A DNA stretch of 9,214 bases from Armatimonadota bacterium (lineage in GTDB: Bacteria; Armatimonadota; Armatimonadia; Armatimonadales; Armatimonadaceae), in contig JAURHZ010000079.1 of the NCBI GenBank assembly GCA_030833025.1, forward strand, positions 1 through 9,214, given 5' to 3'. This document shows, one piece after another, positions 1 to 6,205 of the stretch (position 1 is the first letter of the stretch; each line of letters opens with the position of its first letter). A program made the position numbers and the translations under genes. The notes under the pieces were generated by a model. That model did no database searches. It was given only the letters and a program-made list of their open reading frames with translations, and had not been told where the DNA came from.

Positions 1-515
1 ATGCACAGACCGATCTAGTTTTGGAGACCTGGAAGACATTTCTGGATGACTATGCGGCAAGCCCAATTTCGGTAGCTGACCGCGCCGATTGGGCCGCAAA
101 GTACACGCTCCTAAAGCAATTCGCCGCTGAGGAAGGTGTCGATTTCACATCGGACATCATTCAAAGTCTCGATATTGCCTTTCATGACATCGACCCGGAT
201 GCGGGCCTTCACTTTGCGCTCCTCGATGCCGGTGATGTCCAAACGCTCGTCAACGAAAATGATATTGCACGCCTAATGGAGCAGCCTCCGCAGGATTCAC
301 CCAAAGCGATCATCCGGGGGCATATCGCGCGGCACTTACCCGATGCGGTCATTTCCATTAGCTGGGATGAGGTCACCTTAAGGCTAAGCTCTGGGCAAAC
401 TATGGCACTCCGATTACATCGATTTACGGATGTTTCTTGTGAACGGCTTTCTGGGGCCTTGAACGGTGTTACGAGCGCGGATGCCCTCCTCGATACTCTC
501 AAAAGCATCGCGTAA
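1..515 (+). CDS. PafA/Dop family (Pup/UBact ligase or deamidase/depupylase), C-terminal part, 5' truncated by window
   Basis: PafA ligates the C-terminus of Pup/UBact to substrate lysines; Dop is the related deamidase/deconjugase. The frame is open from base 3 (A-Q-T-D-L-V-L-E-T-W...), so the TTG at 21 is an internal Leu and not the start; the gene begins upstream of the window. The visible ~170 residues match the C-terminal end of this family: D-W-A-A-K-Y-T-L-L, then the L-D-I-A-F-H-D-I-D-P-D-A-G-L block, then E-Q-P-P-Q-D-S-x-K-A-x-I-R-G, then the small C-terminal domain starting near I-S-W-D. The N-terminal catalytic core with the ATP- and Mg-binding residues is not visible, so PafA and Dop cannot be told apart. 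Its place just before the modifier gene is that of dop in the mycobacterial order dop-pup-prcB-prcA, which favours Dop weakly. It ends 54 nt before ubact. Confidence 0.85.
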   Translation, partial: AQTDLVLETWKTFLDDYAASPISVADRADWAAKYTLLKQFAAEEGVDFTSDIIQSLDIAFHDIDPDAGLHFALLDAGDVQTLVNENDIARLMEQPPQDSPKAIIRGHIARHLPDAVISISWDEVTLRLSSGQTMALRLHRFTDVSCERLSGALNGVTSADALLDTLKSIA

Positions 516-569
516 CCTGCGGAACACAAGCGGGCCTCCGGCGGGTAAGATACGGATACAGAGGTGACT

Positions 570-767
570 ATGATTGCATTTCCAGATGGACCATCCCCAG
601 AGAGAATTGAGCGGCCTTCGCCTGCTGATCCAGCCCCGCGTGGGCCTGAGCAGCCTGGTCCGGTAACACCAGATGTTGACCGTCCCGCAAGCCGGAACAT
701 CATGGACCGGATGCGCAAAGTTGACCCAAAGCTTGGCCGGAACTACCGCCAAAGAAGTGGGCAATAA
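570..767 (+). CDS. ubact: UBact, Pup-like protein modifier (65 aa)
   Basis: This is a small disordered modifier that is attached to target proteins and marks them for the proteasome. It has 65 residues, 13 of them proline, in a low-complexity acidic/Arg-rich N-terminal half. A short predicted helix (M-D-R-M-R-K-V-D-P-K) follows, and the protein ends in Y-R-Q-R-S-G-Q. Pup ends in G-G-Q or G-G-E; the R-x-R-S-G-E/Q ending marks the UBact branch reported from Gram-negative phyla. A terminal Gln implies deamidation to Glu by a Dop-type enzyme before ligation. Only two lysines are present (K50, K54). I chose ATG 570 because GAGG at 561-564 sits 5 nt upstream; the in-frame GTG at 564 would add two residues but overlaps that ribosome binding site. 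Flanking PafA/Dop and prcB genes confirm the assignment. The only alternative is to call it Pup in the broad sense. Confidence 0.88.
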   Translation: MIAFPDGPSPERIERPSPADPAPRGPEQPGPVTPDVDRPASRNIMDRMRKVDPKLGRNYRQRSGQ

Positions 768-770
768 GCC

Positions 771-1562
771 GTGGATGTCTCCCTGCTTCACCCGAAAAGT
801 GGTGACTTTGCCGCAATCACCGGGTTCACTCTAGCCGATGCACATCAAGGCAATGCATCCACGAACAATGGCCTCGCATCCGAGCCTGTGCACGGAACCA
901 CTGTCATTGCTGTTAAGTTTAAAGATGGCGTCCTAACCGTAGGCGATCGCCGCGCTACGGGCGGCAATGCCATCATGTACGACAAAGCGGAAAAGGTTCT
1001 CGCGCTTGACGACACGATGTTGATGGCGATCAGCGGTGCATTCAGCAAGGCGATTGAGTTTGTCCGCTTCCTGCGTCATAGCTTTAAGTACTACGAACGA
1101 TCCCAGCTGCAGCCTCTCAGCCTCGATGGCAAGCTCAATGAGATTGGGCGCTTGATGGCGGGAAACCTCGCGGGCGCGATGAGCGGTGGGCTTGTGGTGC
1201 CAGTGATTGCTGTCTATGACCATAAGCAAGCTGCTGGGCGAATCTTTTTCTACGATGCCGCTGGCGCGCGATTTGAAAACCTTGAGTATGCCGCAGCTGG
1301 GTCCGGTAGCGTCCAGATTCGTGGGGCATTTGAGTACATCGTGCGTACCAAGGGAAATTTCAGCGAAATGACCCTCGAAACGGCTCTTGCCGAAGCGCTG
1401 CATTTGCTGGAAATCGCCGCAGACCTCGATAGCGCAACCGGTGGTGCGGGTAAAGTGCTCCCACTTGCGAGAACGGTTACGGCAGCGGGTGTGACAGAAA
1501 TTTCGGATGATGCAATCCGCGCGGCGCTTGGTGCATCCACGACGACAGCGACAAGTATCTAA
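771..1562 (+). CDS. prcB: 20S proteasome beta subunit (catalytic)
   Basis: This is the N-terminal-nucleophile threonine protease subunit forming the inner rings of the bacterial 20S proteasome. It has 263 codons. Residues 1-42 are a propeptide ending H-G, and autocleavage exposes Thr43 (T-T-V-I-A-V). Counting from that Thr1, Asp17 (residue 59, in V-G-D-R-R-A-T) and Lys33 (residue 75, in D-K-A-E-K-V) are both in place, so the catalytic set is complete. The glycine-rich A-G-S-G-S stretch near residue 166 is also family-typical. The start is GTG 771, 3 nt after the ubact stop, with only a weak Shine-Dalgarno match (around 757-761), which suggests translational coupling to ubact. The tail beyond about residue 240 (Ala/Thr-rich) looks unstructured. 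The product should assemble with the alpha subunit encoded just downstream. Certainty about the family is high; the exact start is less sure. Confidence 0.95.
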   Translation: MDVSLLHPKSGDFAAITGFTLADAHQGNASTNNGLASEPVHGTTVIAVKFKDGVLTVGDRRATGGNAIMYDKAEKVLALDDTMLMAISGAFSKAIEFVRFLRHSFKYYERSQLQPLSLDGKLNEIGRLMAGNLAGAMSGGLVVPVIAVYDHKQAAGRIFFYDAAGARFENLEYAAAGSGSVQIRGAFEYIVRTKGNFSEMTLETALAEALHLLEIAADLDSATGGAGKVLPLARTVTAAGVTEISDDAIRAALGASTTTATSI

Positions 1563-1573
1563 CAGGCAACCTG

Positions 1574-2351
1574 ATGTCCTATAACTTCTACGATTTTCAA
1601 AACGCGTCAGCAACGCAATGACTATGTTGAGGAACAGCTGCGTGATGGCAGCCCGGTCATCGGCATTTCGTGCCCGGATGGCATCGTCCTCTTCACCCTC
1701 CGTGGCAGCCAGCGTAAGCTGTTCGAGGTTTATGACCGCATTGCTTACGGTGCGATGGGGCGACAATCCGATGTCGAGTCGATTCGGATTGCATCGATTG
1801 ACACCGCGCACCGGGAAGGCTTTCAACGCTCCGAAGATGATGTCTGCCTGAGCCGCCTGGTCGGTTTTGGTATTTCGCCGGCGGTAAAGCAGGTCTATAA
1901 CGATCAGCGCGCAGTGCCTCTGACGATTCGAGCCTTGTTTGCAGAGCTTCACGACAGCCCCGCTGATGATGTTTTTTGCACCCTTAACTATGATGGCGAA
2001 TATCGCATCAGCAAGGGCAGTGCAGTCATCACGGGTGTCCGTTCCGCGGATGAAAGTGCAAAGGAGCTGCTAAAAGATGCGGCGCCGGCTACACGTGAGG
2101 AAGCCATCCGACTTGCAGCTAAGGTCTGGGCAACTGCATACACGGCGATGCGTCATGCGCGCAAGCCGGGCGGGGATGTCGATGAAACTGGCGTTCGCCT
2201 CACCCCGGATGCGGCATTCAAAGGCGCAATTGCAAAGGGATTAATCCTAGAGGCTGCACTCTTGACGCGTAGCACATCCAAAACTAGTCGCTTCGAGTGC
2301 TGCACTCCAGAGTTAGTCAGCGCAGCGGTTGCCAATTTGGATCTTGGGTGA
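1574..2351 (+). CDS. prcA: 20S proteasome alpha subunit, with a frameshift near its 5' end
   Basis: Alpha subunits form the outer gating rings of the 20S core and dock the ATPase. The body is convincing: from about 1608, Q-Q-R-N-D-Y-V-E-E-Q-L, then G-S-P-V-I-G, Q-R-K-L-F-E-V-Y-D-R-I-A-Y-G-A-M-G and H-R-E-G-F-Q-R-S. No ATG, GTG or TTG precedes this in frame: a TGA lies at 1572-1574 and the first ATG (1755) falls after the conserved Y-D-R-I motif. In another frame, ATG 1574 opens M-S-Y-N-F-Y-D-F-Q-N-A, a plausible alpha N-terminus 11 nt after prcB, but stops at TGA 1619-1621. Joining the two with a +1 shift (for example skipping T1607) gives about 258 aa, a normal length. The cause may be a sequence error, a true mutation or recoding. 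If it is real and unrepaired, this is a pseudogene. The 3' end overlaps mutS2 by 1 nt. Confidence 0.85.
1604..1621 (+). other. Frame-switch zone in prcA
   Basis: Upstream of this stretch the alpha-subunit reading is in the frame of ATG 1574; downstream it is in the frame that ends at 2351. The first frame closes at TGA 1619-1621 followed by C. The second is open from 1575. One surplus base (or two missing ones) between the GCG codon at 1604 and AAT at 1617 would reconcile them. No homopolymer of four or more bases lies inside the zone; an AAAA run lies just before it at 1599-1602. Confidence 0.75.
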
Positions 2352-4900
2352 TGGACCAGTCACACAAACCTGACTTCGATCCTCATGCACTTCGCGTTCT
2401 TGAGTATGCACGCGTTATTGATCACCTAGCCGAATACGCAAGCACTGAGCTTGGCCGGGAGCGCTGCCTCTCGGTCCAGCCGACGGTTATGCATGCGTTT
2501 ATTCGTGAGTGGCAACAGGAGACGGCTGAGGCACGTCGCCTCATTGATGACCATGGACGCTTCCCATTTGGAGGCATCCACGATATTCGCAGGGCGTTGC
2601 AATCAGCGCACATCGGGCAGCTCCTCCTTCCTCTACAGCTGCTCGAAATCGGAAACACAATCGTTGGCTGTAACCGCCTTAAAGCTTGGATCCAGGCAAA
2701 AGGGGAGAAGGCGCCACTGCTTGCAGAGCGTGCGGATGGAATAGTCGATTCCCCGATGGTTACGGGTGCAATCGATGGCTCTATCGGGCGCGCTGGGGAC
2801 ATTCTCGATTCTGCAAGCCCTGCGCTCGCTGCGGTGCGAAGCCGGAAACGGATGCTCCTAAAGCGCATCGATGAAAAGCTTTCCGCGATCCTCTCAAGTT
2901 CTGTGACACGTCCGATGCTGATGGACACACAGGTTGTTGAGCGTGATGGCCGACGCTGCCTCAATGTCAAGGTTGAGCACAAGCGTGTTTTACAGGGCAT
3001 TGTCCACGGGCTTTCGGCTACTGGTCAGACGGCGTTTATCGAGCCGATGGCTGTGGTTGAGGCAAACAATGAGCTTCGCGAAGCTGAAGCCGTTGAGCAG
3101 CGCGAAATCGACAAGGTTTTGCAGCGCCTCACTGAGCTGGTCAAGAAGCGTGAAGCAGAGCTTGAGTCTGGGATTCAGATCGCGGGTGGGCTAGACCTTG
3201 CGTGTGCAAAAGGGGAGTATGCCATCCACCTCGGCGCATGTGAGCCAATGCTTAATCACAAAGGGCGGATTCACATTCGTCAGGGGCGGCACCCACTCCT
3301 CGACCCTGAAAAGTGCGTCCCTGTCTCGGTAAAGCTGGGTGATGCAGCGCAAGCATTGCTAATCACAGGGCCCAATACGGGTGGCAAAACGGTTACGCTC
3401 AAAACGCTTGGCCTCTTCACCTTAATGGCACAAAGTGGTCTTCAGGTTCCCTGTCAATCGGGCAGTGAGCTCGCGATGTTCGATCAGGTTTTTGCGGACA
3501 TCGGGGATGAGCAGTCCATCGCACAGAATCTTTCTACGTTTAGTGGGCACGTCGCAAACATCGTCAGAATCCTGAAGGTGTGCGGCAGAAGAGCCCTTGT
3601 TCTCCTCGATGAGCTTGGATCCGGGACGGACCCGGCCGAAGGTGCGGCGCTGGCTAAATCCATTTTGTCAGAGCTGTTGGCACACAATGCACGCATTGTG
3701 GCAACGACACACTACGGGGAACTCAAGGAGTTTGCGTATTCAAGGGATGGCGTAGAAAACGCTGCGGTTGAGTTTGATGTTGAGACCCTAAAGCCAACGT
3801 ACCGACTCCTTCAGGGGGTGCCTGGTTCATCGAATGCATTCCATATTGCACGCCGTTTAGGGATGCCAAACCGCGTAGTAGATGCCGCGGTTGCAAGTCT
3901 CGGTTCGGCGGGTGCGGATGCTGCAGAAGTAATGCTCCGCCTTGAGGCAGCGAAGAAGGCTGCTGAGGATGAACATCGTGAGGCAGAGCGCCTCCGCAAG
4001 GAGCTGGCGGATCTTCGCGCAAAGCATGCTAAACGCCTTGAGGATCTCGAGCGCTTGCGAGCAGAAGCGAAAGAACGGGCATCGGAGGAAGCAAGGCTCC
4101 TCATCCGGCAGAAGACGGAAAAGATGGACAACATCATTTCCGAGCTGCGCCGCATGGGCAAGGAAGGCCGTAAGACCCAGTCAGCCCGCAAGAAGATGAA
4201 GGAGACAAGCGAGGAGCTCGTCGGCCAGATTGGGCATGAAAAAGAGCCACCTCCTGTTGATGAAGCCGACATTCCGACGGCACTCGCCAAAGGCGATACC
4301 GTACGCGTAACGAGCCTAGGTGGAGCATCTGGCGTAGTGGTCGAAAACACCAGCGGCGCGGAGGCGATTGTCCAAGTCGGGGTGATGCGTGTGACGGTCC
4401 CCATGACGGGGTTGCGGATTGTGGGCGTTTCGGCTGCGAAGCAAAAACCAAAGGCTAAGCCGAGCTTGGCTGATGAAGTCGCTGCGATGCCTCCGATTCC
4501 TTCACGGAACAAGGGTAAAGAGCGTCCCGTGCATGATGCGATTTCAAAGCCAGTCAATCCACGACCAGAGAAGGACAAAAAGCAGCCCCGGGCTGGCGGG
4601 CTTGCCCCGCGTTCTGGAAACCAACTCTCAAGCGTGATGATCGAGAAGGCGAGTAGCTTTTCGCACGAGTTGATGTTGATTGGGATGCGTGTAGATGCAG
4701 CATTGCCCCGACTTGACAAGTGGCTGGATGATGCAGTTCTCGCCGGACTCGATGGCGGACGCGTTGTCCATGGCAAGGGGACGGGAGCACTCAAGCGTGC
4801 CGTTTGGGAGCAGCTTAGCGGCGACACACGTGTTGTTGCGTATCAGCTTTCTCATCCGGATGAAGGTGGCGCAGGCGTCACGGTGATCCGCTTTGCTTAG
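2351..4900 (+). CDS. mutS2: MutS2 family ATPase/Smr endonuclease
   Basis: MutS2 is a DNA-binding ATPase that lacks the mismatch-recognition domain of MutS. Members have been linked to suppression of recombination and, in Bacillus, to rescue of collided ribosomes. The start is ATG 2351, overlapping the prcA stop as TGATG; the longer open frame back to 2297 lies inside prcA and is not needed. The product is 849 aa. The N-terminus has L-E-Y-A-R-V-I-D-H-L. Walker A is G-P-N-T-G-G-K-T (340-347) and Walker B is L-V-L-L-D-E-L-G-S-G-T-D-P (D420/E421). A charged coiled coil spans about 525-605, a KOW-like beta segment about 640-700, a Lys/Pro-rich linker about 700-760, and a C-terminal Smr domain about 771-849. 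The Smr H-G-K-G-T-G motif (807-812) is intact. The usual L-D-L-R-G start of Smr reads L-M-L-I-G (774-778). Its tail overlaps cdd by 8 nt. Confidence 0.95.
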   Translation: MDQSHKPDFDPHALRVLEYARVIDHLAEYASTELGRERCLSVQPTVMHAFIREWQQETAEARRLIDDHGRFPFGGIHDIRRALQSAHIGQLLLPLQLLEIGNTIVGCNRLKAWIQAKGEKAPLLAERADGIVDSPMVTGAIDGSIGRAGDILDSASPALAAVRSRKRMLLKRIDEKLSAILSSSVTRPMLMDTQVVERDGRRCLNVKVEHKRVLQGIVHGLSATGQTAFIEPMAVVEANNELREAEAVEQREIDKVLQRLTELVKKREAELESGIQIAGGLDLACAKGEYAIHLGACEPMLNHKGRIHIRQGRHPLLDPEKCVPVSVKLGDAAQALLITGPNTGGKTVTLKTLGLFTLMAQSGLQVPCQSGSELAMFDQVFADIGDEQSIAQNLSTFSGHVANIVRILKVCGRRALVLLDELGSGTDPAEGAALAKSILSELLAHNARIVATTHYGELKEFAYSRDGVENAAVEFDVETLKPTYRLLQGVPGSSNAFHIARRLGMPNRVVDAAVASLGSAGADAAEVMLRLEAAKKAAEDEHREAERLRKELADLRAKHAKRLEDLERLRAEAKERASEEARLLIRQKTEKMDNIISELRRMGKEGRKTQSARKKMKETSEELVGQIGHEKEPPPVDEADIPTALAKGDTVRVTSLGGASGVVVENTSGAEAIVQVGVMRVTVPMTGLRIVGVSAAKQKPKAKPSLADEVAAMPPIPSRNKGKERPVHDAISKPVNPRPEKDKKQPRAGGLAPRSGNQLSSVMIEKASSFSHELMLIGMRVDAALPRLDKWLDDAVLAGLDGGRVVHGKGTGALKRAVWEQLSGDTRVVAYQLSHPDEGGAGVTVIRFA

Positions 4901-5306
4901 CCCTGATCTCGAGAAGAGTCTCATCGAAGCAGCGTGCAACGCGCGTCTAAATGCCTATGCACCGTATTCCAACTACCTTGTCGGGGCGGCATTACTCACG
5001 GCTGATGGCCAAATCATCACGGGATGCAATGTTGAAAATGCAAGCTATGGCCTCTCGATGTGTGCTGAGCGTAGTGCTGTGTTTTCAACGATAGGTGCAG
5101 GGAATCGCTCCGTACACGCATGCGTCGTTGCGACCGCCGATGGCGGAACGCCATGCGGTGCGTGTCGTCAGGTTCTGTCGGAGTTTCACGATGATGCAAA
5201 TCCCATGCAGATTATTTCTGTCACACCGGGTGGCGCGGTGGTGATGAAAACGTGGCTCCGTGATCTTTTACCAAATGGCTTTGGTTTTGGAGGACGGACT
5301 TTTTGA
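4893..5306 (+). CDS. cdd: Cytidine deaminase
   Basis: This zinc enzyme hydrolyses cytidine and deoxycytidine to uridine and deoxyuridine in pyrimidine salvage. Its 137 aa is the normal length for the small homotetrameric class. Substrate-binding N-V-E-N-A-S lies at 46-51. The H/C-A-E motif is C57-A-E59, where Cys57 is a zinc ligand and Glu59 the proton shuttle. P-C-G-A-C (87-91) supplies zinc ligands Cys88 and Cys91, so the site is the three-cysteine type. TTG 4893 is the only sensible start: it has a GGTGA Shine-Dalgarno at 4882-4886 with a 6-nt spacer, and it overlaps the end of mutS2 by 8 nt, so the two genes are probably translationally coupled. It is the last gene of the proteasome-containing block; the next gene has its own leader. 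Confidence 0.95.
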   Translation: MLSPDLEKSLIEAACNARLNAYAPYSNYLVGAALLTADGQIITGCNVENASYGLSMCAERSAVFSTIGAGNRSVHACVVATADGGTPCGACRQVLSEFHDDANPMQIISVTPGGAVVMKTWLRDLLPNGFGFGGRTF

Positions 5307-5341
5307 CCGGTCAGCACCGGCATGAATGGCAGGAAACAGCG

Positions 5342-5369
5342 TTACCGGAACTGAAAACCAGCCTATAAG
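5342..5369 (+). promoter_or_regulatory. Possible sigma70-type promoter for the BI-1 family gene
   Basis: TTACCG (5342-5347) and TATAAG (5364-5369) are separated by 16 nt in the gap between cdd and the membrane protein gene. The -10 matches five of six consensus bases, the -35 only three. A purine-rich ribosome binding site, GAGGAG, follows at 5397-5402, 9 nt before the ATG. This is a consensus match only, and vegetative promoters in this phylum may differ. Confidence 0.35.
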
Positions 5370-5411
5370 CGTAGTGTAAACAGCGAAGCAGCATTTGAGG
5401 AGAGAGCATCG

Positions 5412-6119
5412 ATGTATCAACAGCAGTGGGGATCAGACTACCAGTCCAACTCGCCAGCCCGACGGCAGGCATTTATTTCCCGTGTTTATGGTCATCTGGC
5501 GGGTGGGTTTCTTGTCTTTGCCATCATCGAAGGTCTCCTCCTAAACTCGCCGCTAGGAGCCGCCATACTTGCGATGGTATTTGGCTTTGGGCAAATTGGT
5601 TGGTTCCTACTGATCGGTATCTTTATGCTGATCAGCTGGATTGCGCGCTCGCAGTTAGCATCGTCCCCAGACCCGAGCAAGCAGTACCTTGGCTACGGTC
5701 TGTACATCCTCATCGAGGCCGTCGTGTTTCTACCGTTGCTCTACATCGCAAACAACGTTGCACCGGGCATCGTTCCGCAGGCCGCAACGATGACTGGAGC
5801 CCTCTTCCTTGGGCTGACCGCAGTCGCGTTCGGTTCAAAAATGCGCTTCAACTTCCTCGGACCGGTTCTTGGTGTGGCGAGCTTGGTGCTCCTCGGCGTG
5901 ATGGTGACCGGGATGCTGTTTGGCTTCTCGCTTGGGCTCTGGTTTAGCGCCATCATGATTGCTTTTGCTGGCGGTGCGATTCTTTATGACACCGACCGTG
6001 TACTGAATGAATACAATGAACGTGACCACGTCGCAGCGGCGCTTGAGCTGTTTGCAAGTGTGGCGATGCTCCTTTGGTACGTCATTCGTATACTTCTGCA
6101 GCTCCGTGGTCGTGACTAA
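5412..6119 (+). CDS. Bax inhibitor-1 / YccA family membrane protein
   Basis: This is an integral membrane protein of the BI-1 (TMBIM/YetJ/YccA) family; characterised members act as calcium leak channels or interact with the FtsH protease. The product is 235 aa, near the family norm. A hydrophilic N-terminal ~25 residues precedes about seven hydrophobic segments (roughly 28-45, 48-60, 63-78, 93-112, 125-141, 148-171, 174-190), then a final amphipathic/hydrophobic helix 208-230. The signature A-G-G-A-I-L-Y-D-T-D (186-195) near the C-terminus contains Asp193, equivalent to one of the pore aspartates. The second pore Asp of YetJ, normally in the last helix, seems replaced: that stretch reads L-E-L-F-A-S-V-A-M. 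The start ATG 5412 is preceded by GAGGAGAGAG. It is the same strand as cdd but 105 nt away, so likely a separate transcript. The family call is solid; the function is open. Confidence 0.9.
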   Translation: MYQQQWGSDYQSNSPARRQAFISRVYGHLAGGFLVFAIIEGLLLNSPLGAAILAMVFGFGQIGWFLLIGIFMLISWIARSQLASSPDPSKQYLGYGLYILIEAVVFLPLLYIANNVAPGIVPQAATMTGALFLGLTAVAFGSKMRFNFLGPVLGVASLVLLGVMVTGMLFGFSLGLWFSAIMIAFAGGAILYDTDRVLNEYNERDHVAAALELFASVAMLLWYVIRILLQLRGRD

Positions 6120-6147
6120 GCAATCTGGGTTGGAGATGCTGACGCGT

Positions 6148-6153
6148 TATAAT
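6148..6153 (+). promoter_or_regulatory. TATAAT -10 box of the SIS-domain gene
   Basis: A perfect TATAAT hexamer lies 52 nt before the ATG at 6206. No good -35 is seen at 16-18 nt; CTGGGT at 6125-6130 is weak, and TTGGAG at 6130 is too close (12 nt). Transcription would start near 6160, giving a leader of about 46 nt. Confidence 0.45.
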
Positions 6154-6165
6154 TGACCGGCGTGA

Positions 6166-6181
6166 ACGGGGCTGACCCCGT
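6166..6181 (+). promoter_or_regulatory. Leader hairpin of the SIS-domain gene
   Basis: ACGGGG (6166-6171) pairs perfectly with CCCCGT (6176-6181) around a CTGA loop. It sits between the TATAAT box and the ribosome binding site GGAAGG (6192-6197), so it would lie at the very 5' end of the mRNA. There is no following T-run, so it is not a standard terminator for the upstream gene. It may stabilise the mRNA or help control translation. Confidence 0.4.
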
Positions 6182-6205
6182 GTCCGATGCCGGAAGGTAA
6201 CACCG

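Noticed and set aside
21..23. TTG as the start of a complete 164-aa protein
   Set aside because: The frame stays open to the window edge and the sequence matches only the C-terminal part of PafA/Dop enzymes, so the gene is cut by the window.
564..569. GTG 564 as the ubact start
   Set aside because: It overlaps the GAGG ribosome binding site; ATG 570 has correct spacing from that site.
1610..1622. prfB-like programmed frameshift at CAA-TGA-C
   Set aside because: The stop context is similar, but there is no slippery CTT codon and no upstream Shine-Dalgarno stimulator; an indel is the simpler account and the case is reported only as an open question.
933..1952. 339-aa minus-strand open frame across prcB/prcA
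   Set aside because: It is antisense to two well-supported genes, has no recognisable domain and a Cys/Arg-rich shadow composition.
2297..2350. Longer N-terminus for MutS2
   Set aside because: These 18 residues lie inside prcA, do not resemble MutS2, and ATG 2351 forms a standard TGATG overlap.
3811..4827. 338-aa minus-strand open frame in mutS2
   Set aside because: It is antisense to conserved MutS2 coding sequence, low-complexity Ser/Arg-rich, with no domain.
5307..5320. Hairpin CCGGT-CAGC-ACCGG as a terminator for cdd
   Set aside because: The stem is only 5 bp and no T-run follows; it is too weak to call.
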